Of a stretch of 64,000 bases of DNA, positions 21,639 through 32,756 are shown one piece after another. The stretch is from positions 26,029,795-26,093,794 of the forward strand of contig NC_092670.1 in the NCBI RefSeq assembly GCF_964355755.1, read 5' to 3'. Every line of letters starts with the position of its first letter. The stretch's first letter is position 1. The DNA is from Antedon mediterranea (Eukaryota > Echinodermata > Crinoidea > Comatulida > Antedonidae). The notes below the pieces were generated by a model. It saw only the letters and a list, made by a program, of their open reading frames with translations, ran no database searches and was not told where the DNA came from. A program made the position numbers and the translations under genes.

Positions 21639-23085
21639 GTCGTGCCCACAGATGGTTCTCGAATACACAGTAATTCCAGCGAGAAAAAAATGGAAATTTC
21701 AAATGTACGTACCGCAGGACTATAATACATCGTCGTTTACAGAAACGACTAAATAGACACAACAATTTATGTAGTCAACTAAAATTAGCACCCTGGGAAT
21801 TACTTCCGAGAGAGAGAAACTTGTCACAAAATGTTTTTATTTGGACTCATTTAAACAAATCCAATTTGTGTTTTATATGTAACATTAGGGTTGAGGGATG
21901 GTGAAGAGGATAGGTAAAAAGAAGAACAATTTTTAAATATATTCTTATCCAATCAGTAACGAAATATTTTTTATGTTTAGTAGGCCTATAAATAATATAC
22001 CACTAAATACAATAAAACGTTTGCGATTTAATACTTTGTTAAAACTCTCACTGTCCTAGTCGATTGAAATAGTAAAGTACATGTAACGATACACCACGTT
22101 TATATATTTCTTTAATTATTAATTAATACAAACGTTGAGAAGCAACTGTCAGTAATAAAGTTTATTTATTTGTATATTATGTGTTTATAATCTAACAGTA
22201 GGACCTACCCACATTCACAGTAATCACTGTCCTAGTCGATTGAAATAGTAAAGTACATGTAACGATACACCACTACGACGTTTATATATTTTTTTAATTA
22301 TTAATTAATACAAACGTTGAGAAGCAACTGTCAGTAATAAAGTTTATTTATTTGTATATTATGTGTTTATATATCTAACAGTAGGGGCTACCTACACTCA
22401 CAGTATTAAAGTTTATTTGTATTTGTTTTATATTATATCTAACAGAACCAACACTCACAGTAAGAAATTTGCGATTCAAATGGCGATCAAAAGTGGTTAT
22501 AACTATTTACAGTATTGTACAGCATTGCAATACTATTTATGTTTATTCTCCAAGGGCCCATAAATTTACCTACTTGTGTTAAATCTTAGAGGTAAGCCTA
22601 TACCTCTATGGTTAAACCAAATAATTTGGAATGTTACATTCATCGCAAACCAATACATTTGTATAAACGTATATTAAATCTATCAAAATAGTATTTTTTT
22701 AAGAAAATCGGTCTGTCTTCAACATTATGATGCTGTACCCGAGCTGTTCAACCGGTTTTCAGCTATTAAAAACAATTATCTTAGGAGGAGATAGGAAAAT
22801 GCGAAGCATCCTAGTATTATTGTGTGCGGGTATTTTTCAAGATTGACATCCATTAGACAGTGTATACCACGATCAGGAAACACCCTATTTGGGGCAAATC
22901 GTTGAACCTAAATTCGTTTTAATTGTCACTAACTAATTATCTAACTCAATTTAATTAGTAAACAGGGTTACATCAGGTGGTTAAAATCAGTACCGAAAGG
23001 ACGAACCAACTTTACATACCATTGAGTAAACATTCTAGAAATAACGCGCGATTTACCGAATTTTGCCCTTACGTAAATTTATATA
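21631..23085 (+). repeat. 1.4-kb dispersed repeat, copy A
   Basis: Collinear with 56191-57538 from CCATCTAGGTC through TGTAGTCAACTAAAATTAGC and CAGGGTTACATCAGGTGGTT to CCCTTACGTAAATTTAT. Copy A has an internal tandem duplication of about 176 bp (22049-22224 and 22225-22400, each starting CACTGTCCTAGTCGATTG), which copy B lacks. There is no ORF, TIR or poly-A tail, so the class is unknown. Confidence 0.85.
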
Positions 23086-23291
23086 TGATGCTACTTTACA
23101 GAATAGTGATCAACCTCAGAATAGCACTTTTGGTGTTAGATGATAGGTGGGATGCGACTAGTCCGCATTTAATGATAGACGGTAGTGTAAAAATGGTTAT
23201 GAAACCAACTTGGCATTTTGGTTGGTGATCGTGGTCAGGGCCGTAACCAGGTTTGACGGCGGGGTGGATCGTTAAGTTGTTTAGTGGAACC

Positions 23292-25383
23292 CAGGGGCGG
23301 ATCCAGGATATTGAAATAGGGGTGGCGTAGCTTTGCGAGCAAACATTGGCTGGGGGCCAGGGGGCCGCCAAGGGCCCCCGGTCGGGATCCAGGGGCCGAC
23401 GGCCCCTGGAAATTTTTGGCGTTCTAGCGCATTGTAAGTCGTTTAAAACGATTTACAAACATCTCATAATGTCATTTACCAAACACTCTAAAGCTCGCAA
23501 ATTACGACATGTGGAATATGCAGCTGATACTTACCTAGGGTACCAAAAGCAAGCTAACAACTTGCCTGTACTTTACATCTAAATTTTTACAACGCGACGA
23601 TGTTTTTCACCGTTATATTATAAACTTGTCCTAGCCTAGGCCGATATTATTTTTTTACACGAGCGCCGGGTCGATCGCGGTCACTATACTTCGCGCATAG
23701 CTAAAGTAAAATGACGTCACGTTAAAGCGGGTCGTCACAGAGTCTCATGCATATTAATGAAGCAAACTTGCTGAGAGTGTTTTCACCACGCAACACATGC
23801 GACGCGAGATTTATCGAAACTCCGAGCCATCGACTGACGGTCATGTTTTTGACAATTAAAATCACGGCATATTCAACGACCTGGTTTAAACGATCGTTTA
23901 AAAATTAGCGGTCCGGCTCGATTACATTATATTTAGTGATTTGAAAAAAACAAAACACCTCTTTTGTCATGATGTCATCGCGATGTGTTTATGAGAATCA
24001 TCGACGGGAAAGCAAATAAAACAACAAGGGTCATGAAATGCTGCAGCATTGTTAATATTTTAATAGTAATACGTTTTAATAAAATTTAGCCCTAACGGGA
24101 TAATTTTCATAGGCATACAGTCCTAGCCTTTGTTTTTATTGTACTTAATAAATGGGCGCGTAGTATAGTAGCACTGACCATGTGGCTTCATCAACATTGA
24201 TCGTCTGAGGTACCGCTACTCTACAATACGGGAGTGACGATCACAAAGGATGCCGGCAGCCGACCAAGCTCACCACGTGGCTTTTATCAACTTGCTCCTT
24301 TTACACTTACCGTATATTTCGGTGTATAAGTCGCACTTTTGACACGCAAATTTGACCTCTAAATTAAGGGTGCGTCTTATACACCGAACATAAATGCCTC
24401 ACCACACAGATTGTACATAGGCCTAGGCCTAGTAGGCTATCGTCACCTCGTTTGCTGGGCCTGAGTAGGCTAGGCCTAGCTACAGTAACTAACTAACGTA
24501 ACGGCAACCTGCTTCTGCCTAGTTTGCAAGTCATTTTAGCATGATGTTATACTAAATATGATGAAAAGATTTGTTCATTATGGCGCTTCGATAAAATTTC
24601 ATTTGTAAACGTTTACGTAATTGGAATAGTATTTATTTATACAGTAGTTATACGCACGATCGCCGTACCCCAAGCGCAAGCCCTTCTTTTGGTGTGGTGG
24701 CCACATGGTGTACGGTATTCGACTAGTATATTCTCCAGGTGATTATAGCATGGACCTAGCGTACACACTTCTCAGATACATAGATACTAATCGAATACGA
24801 TTTTCCGTGAAAACGTGCGCCCTCTCGAAATGATCGAGCGAGGCTAGCCCACACACGTGCGTGTTACACACACGGTCATGCACTCGATGTTGCGGCGAAA
24901 CTCATGAATAACAAGTTAGAAAGAACTTGTTGAGGCTGGGTGCGGCCGAGCCTAGGTAAGAAAAAACCTAAATAAAGGACGCCGTTGTAGATATAACAAA
25001 ATATATTATTACAATGATATTGATTACAATTTAAAAAAACATTGTTTTGATGAAATATAAGGTGCGTCTTATACATCGACGATATAAAAAATACCGATAT
25101 TTTACTCTCAGTTAGGGGGTGCGTCTTATACACAGGTGCGACTTATACACCGAAATATACGGTAACTGTGAATGATCGTTGGTAACGCTAGAGATTGATA
25201 GTACACAAAGGATGTCGACGTACATGCTTGGTGGAATGCGATCAAGCTGACGATGTGCTCCGACGTACTATTTTCACTATGAAAATGTGCAAACCATCGG
25301 TGATTGATGACCGTCGAAACGATACGTGTTTTTAAAATCTATTTAATTTTAACAAAAATACGCCCCCTCTAGATCCGCCACTG
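23292..25383. mobile_element. hAT-like element containing a nested MITE
   Basis: The left end CAGGGGCGGATC (23292-) and the right end GATCCGCCACTG (to 25383) are inverted repeats with one mismatch. GAACC lies directly outside both ends (23287-23291 and 25384-25388), shorter than the usual 8 bp. The TA-flanked MITE 24310-25162 is inserted within it. The GC-rich left part and the minus-strand frame at 23096-23371 show no transposase motif. Confidence 0.62.
24310..25162. mobile_element. TA-flanked MITE, TATAAGTCGCAC family, copy 1
   Basis: The TIR starts CCGTATATTTCGGTGTATAA and ends as its complement at 25162, with TA on both sides (24308-24309 and 25163-25164). Subterminal motifs TATAAGTCGCAC and GTGCGTCTTATACA recur inside each end. 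The 853-bp interior has no ORF. The TA duplication fits Tc1/mariner-like or other TA-targeting transposases; the superfamily is not resolved. Confidence 0.85.
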
Positions 25384-26220
25384 GAACCATACCCTCGAAA
25401 TTTTGTTCTCTATATAGGCCTATGGCCGCAAATCGCATTTCCGGCTATTCTCTTTTGTTTATGATTGAACTATATTGTTGGTGTAATTTCCAGCCCACAA
25501 ATTTCAATTGCCGACCTTAATATTGCCGACCTTATATTGTCAGAGGACGGCATTCTCTTGCCGACCGAAATTAGGCTAGATCCCTCCTCCTTTCAAGCCT
25601 CCTAGCAACAACATGGTACATTAGGGATCGTATCATTGAGACTTTAACAGGCATATTCACCATCATGTGGTGTTTAGGTAAAAAAAACCATGGAATTAAG
25701 ATGATCCCTGAATTCACTCAACCATTGCATCTTGCACTTGCGTCCGTGTGAGCTGCATGCTTTCTCTATCAAGCAGCTGGCTGGGCACGTCACACACGCA
25801 CGCGGAGATCTGTGTAGGGGAATACCCTGTTATGTCAACCAAACAACAACTATGCTCTGTGTACAGCTCGCTAGCTCTAGAACCACGATGTTCAGCAGTT
25901 ATCAAATAGAACTTATCTTGTAAATTTTAGTGTTAGGTTTTTATATTTTAGTTAAAATATATATATATATATATTAATTAAATTTATTAAGGCTTGACTA
26001 GGCCTGTAGTGAACAATCGTCGTGTTGTGTTAGTATGCCCACCAAAAAAAAAGTGGGAGGCCAAGCGGAACTCGCTGTTCAGCGGGGGGGGTCGTACGAT
26101 CCCCCGATCCCCCCCTGGTTACGGGCCTGGTGGTACACCATCACTGAATTATTCAAAGATTGGGACAAATGTACAGGCATGTTGGAACGTGAGAAAAATA
26201 CCAATCCGGAATTAGGAAGT
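25384..26220. other. RIMS: RIMS intron, repeat-edge sequence
   Basis: TTGCCGACCTTA and TTGCCGACCGAA phrases (25500-25570) echo the interior of the hAT-like element at 20364. A (TA)n run lies at 25958-25974. A G- then C-rich stretch at 26080-26130 resembles common TE edges. The frames at 25994-26268 read through this low-complexity stretch and are not genes. Confidence 0.45.
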
Positions 26221-26224
26221 CATT

Positions 26225-27519
26225 TTTGGAAAAAAATGGGTGGTAAATCTATCGAAATACAAGTTTAGTGGGACACAAACTAGTGTCTTAGCCAAAGGAT
26301 TAAACTTTGCTCCTACGCCTAGTCAGATACCGTACGATGACTATATTGTATTTATTTTAACCACCACATATTTCACGTTCAGAGGAGTCATCTACCAACA
26401 GAAATTTGGTGCAGCTATGGGTAGCCCTGTGTCACCCATAGTAGAGAATTTATATCTACAATTCCTCAAACAGAAAGCTATTGCAACAGCTCCGATCAAT
26501 TGCAAACCTTGTATGTGGAACCGTTATGTCGATGATATTCTGGAGATTGTCAAGAAAGACCAGGTTGACAATTTAACACATCTTACACAACAGATGAAAC
26601 CGGAAGCATCAAATTCACATATAAAACGGAATGCGATGGTAAAATACCCTTTCTCGATACCTTGATCGTTCGAAAACAAATCAAACTCCTTGTATAGAGG
26701 AAATCCAGTCACACGGACCAGTATTTGAATTTCAATTTTCAATTCAAGTGGGAGTCATTCACACACTATTGGAACGCAAGAACAACATCATCACTGAGGA
26801 CGATGACAAAATAACAGAAGAAAAAAATATCGCTTTAGCTCTGTCCAGATGTGGCTACCCCCAGTGGACCTTCAACGCGGTGAAGAAAACAGAAAGTAAT
26901 GGACAATAAAAAGAAAGATAAACAAGAAATGTCAAGGATTGGTTGTTATCCAATATGTTGCTGGTCTGTCAGAGAGGGTATCAAAACTATTCCAAATCAT
27001 GGGTGTCAATACTGTAATGAGACCACATTCATCACTAAGAAAAATAATTGTTCGACCGCAAGGCTAACTGTGTGTATGGGGGGAGCTTGCTGGGTACAAG
27101 ATTAAAAGAACATCAAAAGAAACAAAAAAAGTTCAACATCAGAGAAAGAACTATACTCTATGATCCAAGACAACCATGTTATAGAGTGGGACCAATCCAA
27201 GATCATAGACAGGGCAGAGGATGGAAATACCAGATGCATCAAGGAGGCAATATGGATCAGACGAAGAGAGAAAACCATGAACCGAGACAAAACCATGAAC
27301 CGAGACAAGCTCATTTCCCGAGTCACATATGACCCTGTTAGGCGAACGCCACCTAACGGTGAGCGATTTGCTTATCAATATAGTTCTCACTCTGAAGAAA
27401 GTGCTCGTGAAATGAGCACTGAAACTGTCAGTCAGGTCAGTTACTGTTATGGATTGAGACTACTGTCTGACAACAAAGACGGTCAAGTATTTCTTACCAA
27501 CCAGAGTAAGGAGATATAG
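26225..27519 (+). pseudogene. Penelope-like retroelement (RT and GIY-YIG-region remains)
   Basis: The first frame reads VNLSKYKFSGTQ and SVLAKGLNFAPTPSQIP. After a deletion come YQQKFGAAMGSPVSPIVENL and WNRYVDDILEIVKKDQVD. These are Penelope-type RT blocks: the LSKGLNFAPTP N-terminal block, the GAAMGSP.SP motif and catalytic YVDD. After frameshifts come GVIHTLLERKNNI, GGSLLGTRLKEHQKK (the endonuclease-linked region; the YIG motif itself is lost) and NHVIEWDQSKIIDRAEDGNT with KEAIWIRRREKTMNRDK. AAAACCATGAACCGAGAC is duplicated in tandem at 27270-27306. It is dead through deletions and frameshifts. Confidence 0.85.
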
Positions 27520-27594
27520 AAAATTTATATCTCTAACCTTGCTGCATAAGAAAATCCGGCAATAGAAACAAGTACTCTTTCATTGGACAAAATT

Positions 27595-29130
27595 GAGAAA
27601 TGAAGGTTCATTTCGATCCAAAGAAGTTCATCGTTCTCGAGAGGTTCAAGTTCTAGTTGAATATGAAGCGTAAACCCGGTAAACATGTGAATGAATTGGA
27701 AGCTAGGATACGGCAAAAGGCACATGTGAGTTTATGAATATCACAGATTCACTAAATGAGGCGCTGCGCACAAATTTCATGTGTAGTGTGAAAAATGAGG
27801 CAGTCTTGATAGCCTCGTTCAAAATGATGAATTATCATTTACAAAAGCCATCAAGTAGCAGCAGAAGTCGAAGATGTAGCGAAATATGCAAGGAAACCAT
27901 TTATCGATCTTTACCAAATACAACAGTGAATAAAATTCAACCTACTACCAAAACCAAACCTGAAGTGAAGAAAAATCAACGTGCATTCTACAGATGCGGT
28001 TCCAAACAGCACATAGCTATTGTATGTAAACATCAAAATACAGCTTGTAACTTCATTTGGAAGCTGTATGTCAACTAAAGAAGAAGCAGATGACCAAAAT
28101 AATAATTAGTCATCCTATAAAGCAGTTACCATGCAGCAAATTTACAGCGATGTGTATAGTTTGGTCAGAACTAGGAAAACCAGAATTGTCGAAACTGGAT
28201 GCTAAATACCTATCAACTTCTTCTGGTCTGGTATGTTTTCTACATAAGTAAATACAACTAACAAATCATAAACGATTAGATTCGTGGTTGCTGATATCAT
28301 TACACTAAATCTTCTTTGTAGAGAAACTATCTACAAACTAGCAATATCTGTTGATGCATTATTTCAGATGACACAAATACTAATAATCGTCCAGTACATG
28401 CAGTGCATGGTGATTATCTTACTATTGATGTTGCACTTCAAAACACTTATATGTGAGGAGTTTCCTGATCTTTTTAAAGCAGAATTTGTTTGCTTGAAAG
28501 ATGTGGTATTGCAAAATTCAAAGAGAATTCGAAGCCAGTGTTCTGTAAGGCTCGTCCAGTTCCATTTGCAATCCAAGAGGACCTTATATAGTCAAGCCTA
28601 CAAATATGGAATTAAGAAAGGATTGTGGAAACCAGTTAAATTCAATGAATATGGCACACCAGTGGTACCAATATGTAAAGGTACTAAATTACGAGTTGTT
28701 GGAGATTATGCTGCCACCATAAATGCACAATTGGAAGACCACCAACATTCCTTACCTTTACCAGAAGACCTCATGCGGGAATTATCTGGCGGTCATGGTT
28801 ATACAAAGATTGACCTTGCTGATGCATACAACCAGATTCTATTAGCACCAGAAAATCAAAGGCGACTAGCACTGAATACACACACACCAAGGAGTTCTTC
28901 TTCAGACTCGACTACCCTTTGGTATCAAGAGTGCACCAGGATATTTTTAGAGCATCATGGAACAACTGATAGGTGACCTTCCAGGTGTTGCTGTTTATCT
29001 AGATGATATTCTAGTCGGCGGACACAACACTGAAGAACATTTACATAATCTAAGACAACTTCTGCAACGCTTGCTGGAGAATGGTCTAAGATGCAGAAGG
29101 GAAAAATGTGAATTCGCACATTCACAAATT
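27595..29130 (+). pseudogene. Ty3/gypsy retrotransposon fragment (gag to RT)
   Basis: Gag pieces: FDPKKFIVLERFKF, RKPGKHVNELEARIRQKAHV and NEALRTNFMCSVKNEA (27600-27810). A zinc knuckle has lost its first Cys (FYRCGSKQHIAIVCKHQ, about 27990-28038). RT: EYGTPVVP, then LRVVGDYAATINAQLE, LPLPEDLMRELSGG and YTKIDLADAYNQILLAPENQ. After a frameshift come [20 protein letters not shown] and [20 protein letters not shown]. The YLDD box is intact. The reading stops at 29130, where a TTAA-flanked MITE has inserted. RNase H and integrase are absent here. Confidence 0.88.
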
Positions 29131-29133
29131 TAA

Positions 29134-29430
29134 AGACACCTTCCCTACAATTTGTGACGTTTTGTAAAAATAATACATATATATTACTTTAAAAACATTA
29201 AACCAGGTCATTCCTTGTCTTAAATGTACGTTTTATGGTAAATTATGATAAAAAGTGAGAAACAATGCACTACCTAAGTAGCTCGCGGCGACTGACCTCT
29301 CGTGGACGGTCTTTAGGCGTAGCCTAGCTAGGCTTAGTTTTTTAGGCCTAGCTGGTAAACATCGGTAACGTACGAACATCGTACGCTAGCTATATACCTA
29401 GCCTGACGTTGTATAGTTGCTGCATGAATT
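29134..29430 (+). mobile_element. left half of a TTAA MITE inserted into the gypsy RT
   Basis: TTAA (29130-29133) is followed by AGACACCTTCCCTAC and about 295 bp nearly identical to 118-415. Similarity stops at TTGCTGCAT. No right terminus was found, so the copy is truncated, and the gypsy sequence does not resume after it. Confidence 0.8.
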
Positions 29431-29514
29431 GTCTTTCTATTTTTGCCAGACTCCGTTGATACAAATTGGGGAAAACCTGGTAGGAGTCTATGGGCGGCCA
29501 TTAGGGCCAAAATA

Positions 29515-29770
29515 GACAAACGTTGCCGTACGAACAATTTCGCTCCCGTAAGGCAAGCTAATGGCGTTAAAGACATAATTCCTCGAGTGACAAACAATAT
29601 TGCCGTACGGACACACAAACACATTGCCATATGAACAAATTGCCGTATGGTTAAATTGGCGTAAGGACAAACATTGGCGTAAGGACAAAAATTGGTGTAA
29701 GGACAAAAATTGCCGAAAGGACAAAATTGCCGAAAGGACAAAAATTGGCGTAAGGACAATTGGCGTACAG
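29515..29770. repeat. degenerate 15-18-bp tandem repeat (TTGGCGTAAGGACAA)
   Basis: About a dozen imperfect units of the form AAATTGSCGTAHGGACAA run from 29515 to 29770. They are more divergent at the left (TTGCCGTACGAACAATTT) and more uniform at the right. The open frames on both strands here are by-products of the period. Confidence 0.8.
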
Positions 29771-31008
29771 TCTAACTAAATATAAACGTTGAGGGCAGCA
29801 TAGTATTTTAAAACCACGTGACTGAAACCACTCTGTGTCCAGTCCTGCTGGGGAATAAAAACATAATCATGGAAGGCTTGTGTTCAAGCTAGCCAACAAT
29901 AGGCCAGCCGGCCCACTTTTATTTATTCCAGCCAACAATAACTATGAAACGCCGTTTGTGTATTTTTTACATTTTTAGTGTTACTTATGGTTTTTATGGT
30001 ATTAGAAATTAAATATTTGTGAGAAAACGGCGGATTGCTCCTGGGATCTCAAAGCTCAAATAACGGAGATGCACTCTGTTGAATCTACAAAAAAAACTAA
30101 AAAACCCTAATTTTAAAATTCAAGTGACCAGTTGATGACAACATTCTAAAGAGTTATTTTCATTTAAAAATGCCTTATTTTTTACCATTTTCAGCAATAA
30201 ATGTGCCCATTTTGTCAGTTTTAACATGCTCGTATAGCATTATATTAAGTCGGAATGCACTCAAACTTGGTAAATGTAATAAGGATGGTGAATAGAATGC
30301 GATTTGTACAAAAATATTTATTTTTTTACGCCTTTTAAGCATCGCGCGCAAAAACGATTTTTTATCGTGAATAGTGATCACGCTGAAAAGCTGATTATTA
30401 AGTATCATTATGACAAAGATATTGTGAAAATTTAAAAACCATTGAGATTTAAGTTTTTCAAATAATCGGTACACAAAATCTCTACAGTAAGGAATACAGA
30501 AGAAAAATAAAGATTTATACAATAACAATAGGGGGTCATTTTATTCTAAATGATCACCTAATAATCTTTACGACACAGCTATATGTTAACTCAATTATTG
30601 GTTTAAAAGGTTTCTTGATTTTGGAATACATTGTCATTTTAATAATGTTATTAGACTGTGAATTGTATTATCACAATGGTGGTATTGCTGCTCGATTATA
30701 ATCAAGGAAAAGGTAATTAATTAAGAAAAGATAAATAATCCTTTGTATGAACAGTAGACATGATCTGATTAATACTACTACTATTTTAAAAATTTAGTAT
30801 AATATATACAATATGTCAAACCTGGGTTACTTACCTATTTAACTATCTATAGTTCATGCCATTTGTATAAAATCTATATTTCATATTTTTGTCATTGTTT
30901 TTTCTACAATAATTCCAAATAATAATATTTTCCAAATCTGTACATATTTCTCCTTCATTCATCAAAAAAGGTAAATTTGATATAAATGTTAATAATGATT
31001 AATCATAC
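29771..31008. other. RIMS: RIMS intron with a Helitron-related piece
   Basis: 30040-30260 matches 16690-17000 (AGATGCACTCTG, CTAAAGAGTTATTTTCATTT, TTTTGTCAGTTTTAACATGC) with an internal deletion. The 117-codon minus frame at 30175-30528 overlaps it and is not a gene. The rest is AT-rich without recognised features. Confidence 0.45.
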
Positions 31009-32260
31009 CTTTTTCACTGACACTCTCACTTTCAACGTCATCACAGCTGGTACATTCTGGAGTTGAACGTATTTCCTCCTCTGAACTACTTGGGGATGAA
31101 TTCTGTCGTTTACGAGTACCTTTAGTTTTCTTATGTGGCTTCGGGGGTGGTGGTCTAACATGTTCACTTTGGTCAGAACTTAGTGAGTCATTGCGTATCA
31201 TAGATTCTTTTTGTTTATTGCTGGAACGTTTAAATGCTGAACTTGGATCTAAATGCTGCTTGGGTATATTATCGTTACTGCGTTCTTGTGTTTCCGTATT
31301 TGTAATATCTATAACAGGATCGGGAGATGATAGTAATCTATTTGGATTTACTCTATAACTTCCACCATCACCTTCTAAGGGAACCATAGGTTGGTGACGC
31401 TCTCCATACTTTTTGCGATCGGGAGCAGGTGATCTTAAAATGCCACTGGGTGTTCGTTCATGAGGTGGGTGTCCTTTTTCTGAGTGAAGAGCAGGGCAAT
31501 GACGTTCTCCACGATGAGACCCAGGACGCCCCCTTTCTTCGCCTCTGTCATTAATTTGCATTATATTTCCAGAACCATCAGAATATTCCCGATGCCTATG
31601 CTCTCTATGCCCTCGTGGTCGTTGGTTTTGATAGTGCAACTGTTCAGGAAACTGATCCTCTTGAAATCTTTCGCAAAAGTTTTCTCGAAAATATTCATCT
31701 TGATCTGAATGCCTACGAGGTTCCGGATATGTCATTCTGTCAGTGTGACATTCAAAATTGTCACCACTATGTTTGTTTCCATGCTTTTCTTTATCTTGAA
31801 ATTGTTCCTTATTTGCAAGATAAAGCTCATGATCCAAATAAAGTTCTTTATCTGGATAATCTACACAATCTAAATGTGAAACATCTCCTGCTGAATCATA
31901 GCGACGATCACCAGGTTTACCTTGTAAGCTTCGATTTTCATGCCTAGAACTATGTTGTATATCATCATCATTTGACATAGAATATTGACGGTGAATATGA
32001 GTTAGCACAGATCCTGTTCGTGTTACAACTGGGTGGTTTTCCTGATTAAACGGAATGTTTTCTTTATCAGAAGAGGTGGCCCTATTATCTTGAAGTCTTT
32101 GTTTTTTCTCTTGAGAAGGAAGACCCTCTTGAAGAGGTTTTGAAGTCACACCAATAGATTTTTCTAAGGCTGGCGTTTTGGTTGGTGGAGTTTGAAACCA
32201 TTGACCAGTTTTAGTTAGCAGCGTCTGCTTCTTACGACAAATGTTACAAACCCATAGCAC
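31009..32260 (-). CDS. RIMS: RIMS exon: end of the zinc finger, Rab-binding motif and disordered linker
   Basis: Minus-strand exon of 1,252 nt from a TTTTATTTTGCAG acceptor (32262-32261) to the donor G|GTATGA (31008-). Phase is 0 in and 1 out. It starts VLWVCNICRKKQ, with the last CxxC of the RIM/rabphilin-type zinc finger. LLTKTGQWF follows, where vertebrate RIMs have LTKSGAWF; the SGAW motif contacts Rab3, and here it is TGQW. A long charged, low-complexity linker follows. The C-terminal part is strongly conserved: QHLDPSSAFKR, then MIRNDSLSSDQSEHVRPPPP, KPHKKTKG, SSSEEEIRSTPE and TSCDDVESESVSEKG. In RIMs the zinc finger region binds Munc13 and Rab3 at the active zone. The exon joins to alternative exon A or B. 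Confidence 0.96.
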
Positions 32261-32756
32261 CTGCAAAATAAAACACACTACCGTAAATCTAAAAATAAAA
32301 AGAAGTGTGTAGAGAGGAAATATTACAATTATATAGTCAAACCATATTCAAATATTCAGAATGTACATGATACAATGACATTTATAGATGCTTACACAGT
32401 CATAACATATATACATGCAATATGATTTACATTTTAATTTGGATAGAAGAGGTCTACACAATGTGAACAGCAAGTTGATATCGCTTTGCTCACACTGGTG
32501 GATCGACTAGTCTAGGTAGGCCTTTTAAATCAAGTTTAAGAACAAACAAAAGTAAACGTAGGGCACTATATAATTCCTGGTATTTCAACAGCATTTGATA
32601 ATAAATGAATTATTAGTGTACCTTTCCTGGCTGTCGATCATAGTTAAAAAATCGCACAGAATAATGAAAAGGCCTAGCTATGCTTCAGTCTTATGGCCCG
32701 ACAGTCGTTTAAATAGAATATCGTAATGGAGGGAGTATTTTTCACTAATTAGGTTA
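32261..32756. other. RIMS: RIMS intron, no assigned feature
   Basis: AT-rich intron directly upstream (RIMS sense) of the large exon. No recognised element. Confidence 0.5.

Noticed and set aside
29334-29759. 141-codon minus frame with FCPYANVCPYAN-like repeats
   Set aside because: A product of the degenerate 15-18-bp tandem repeat.
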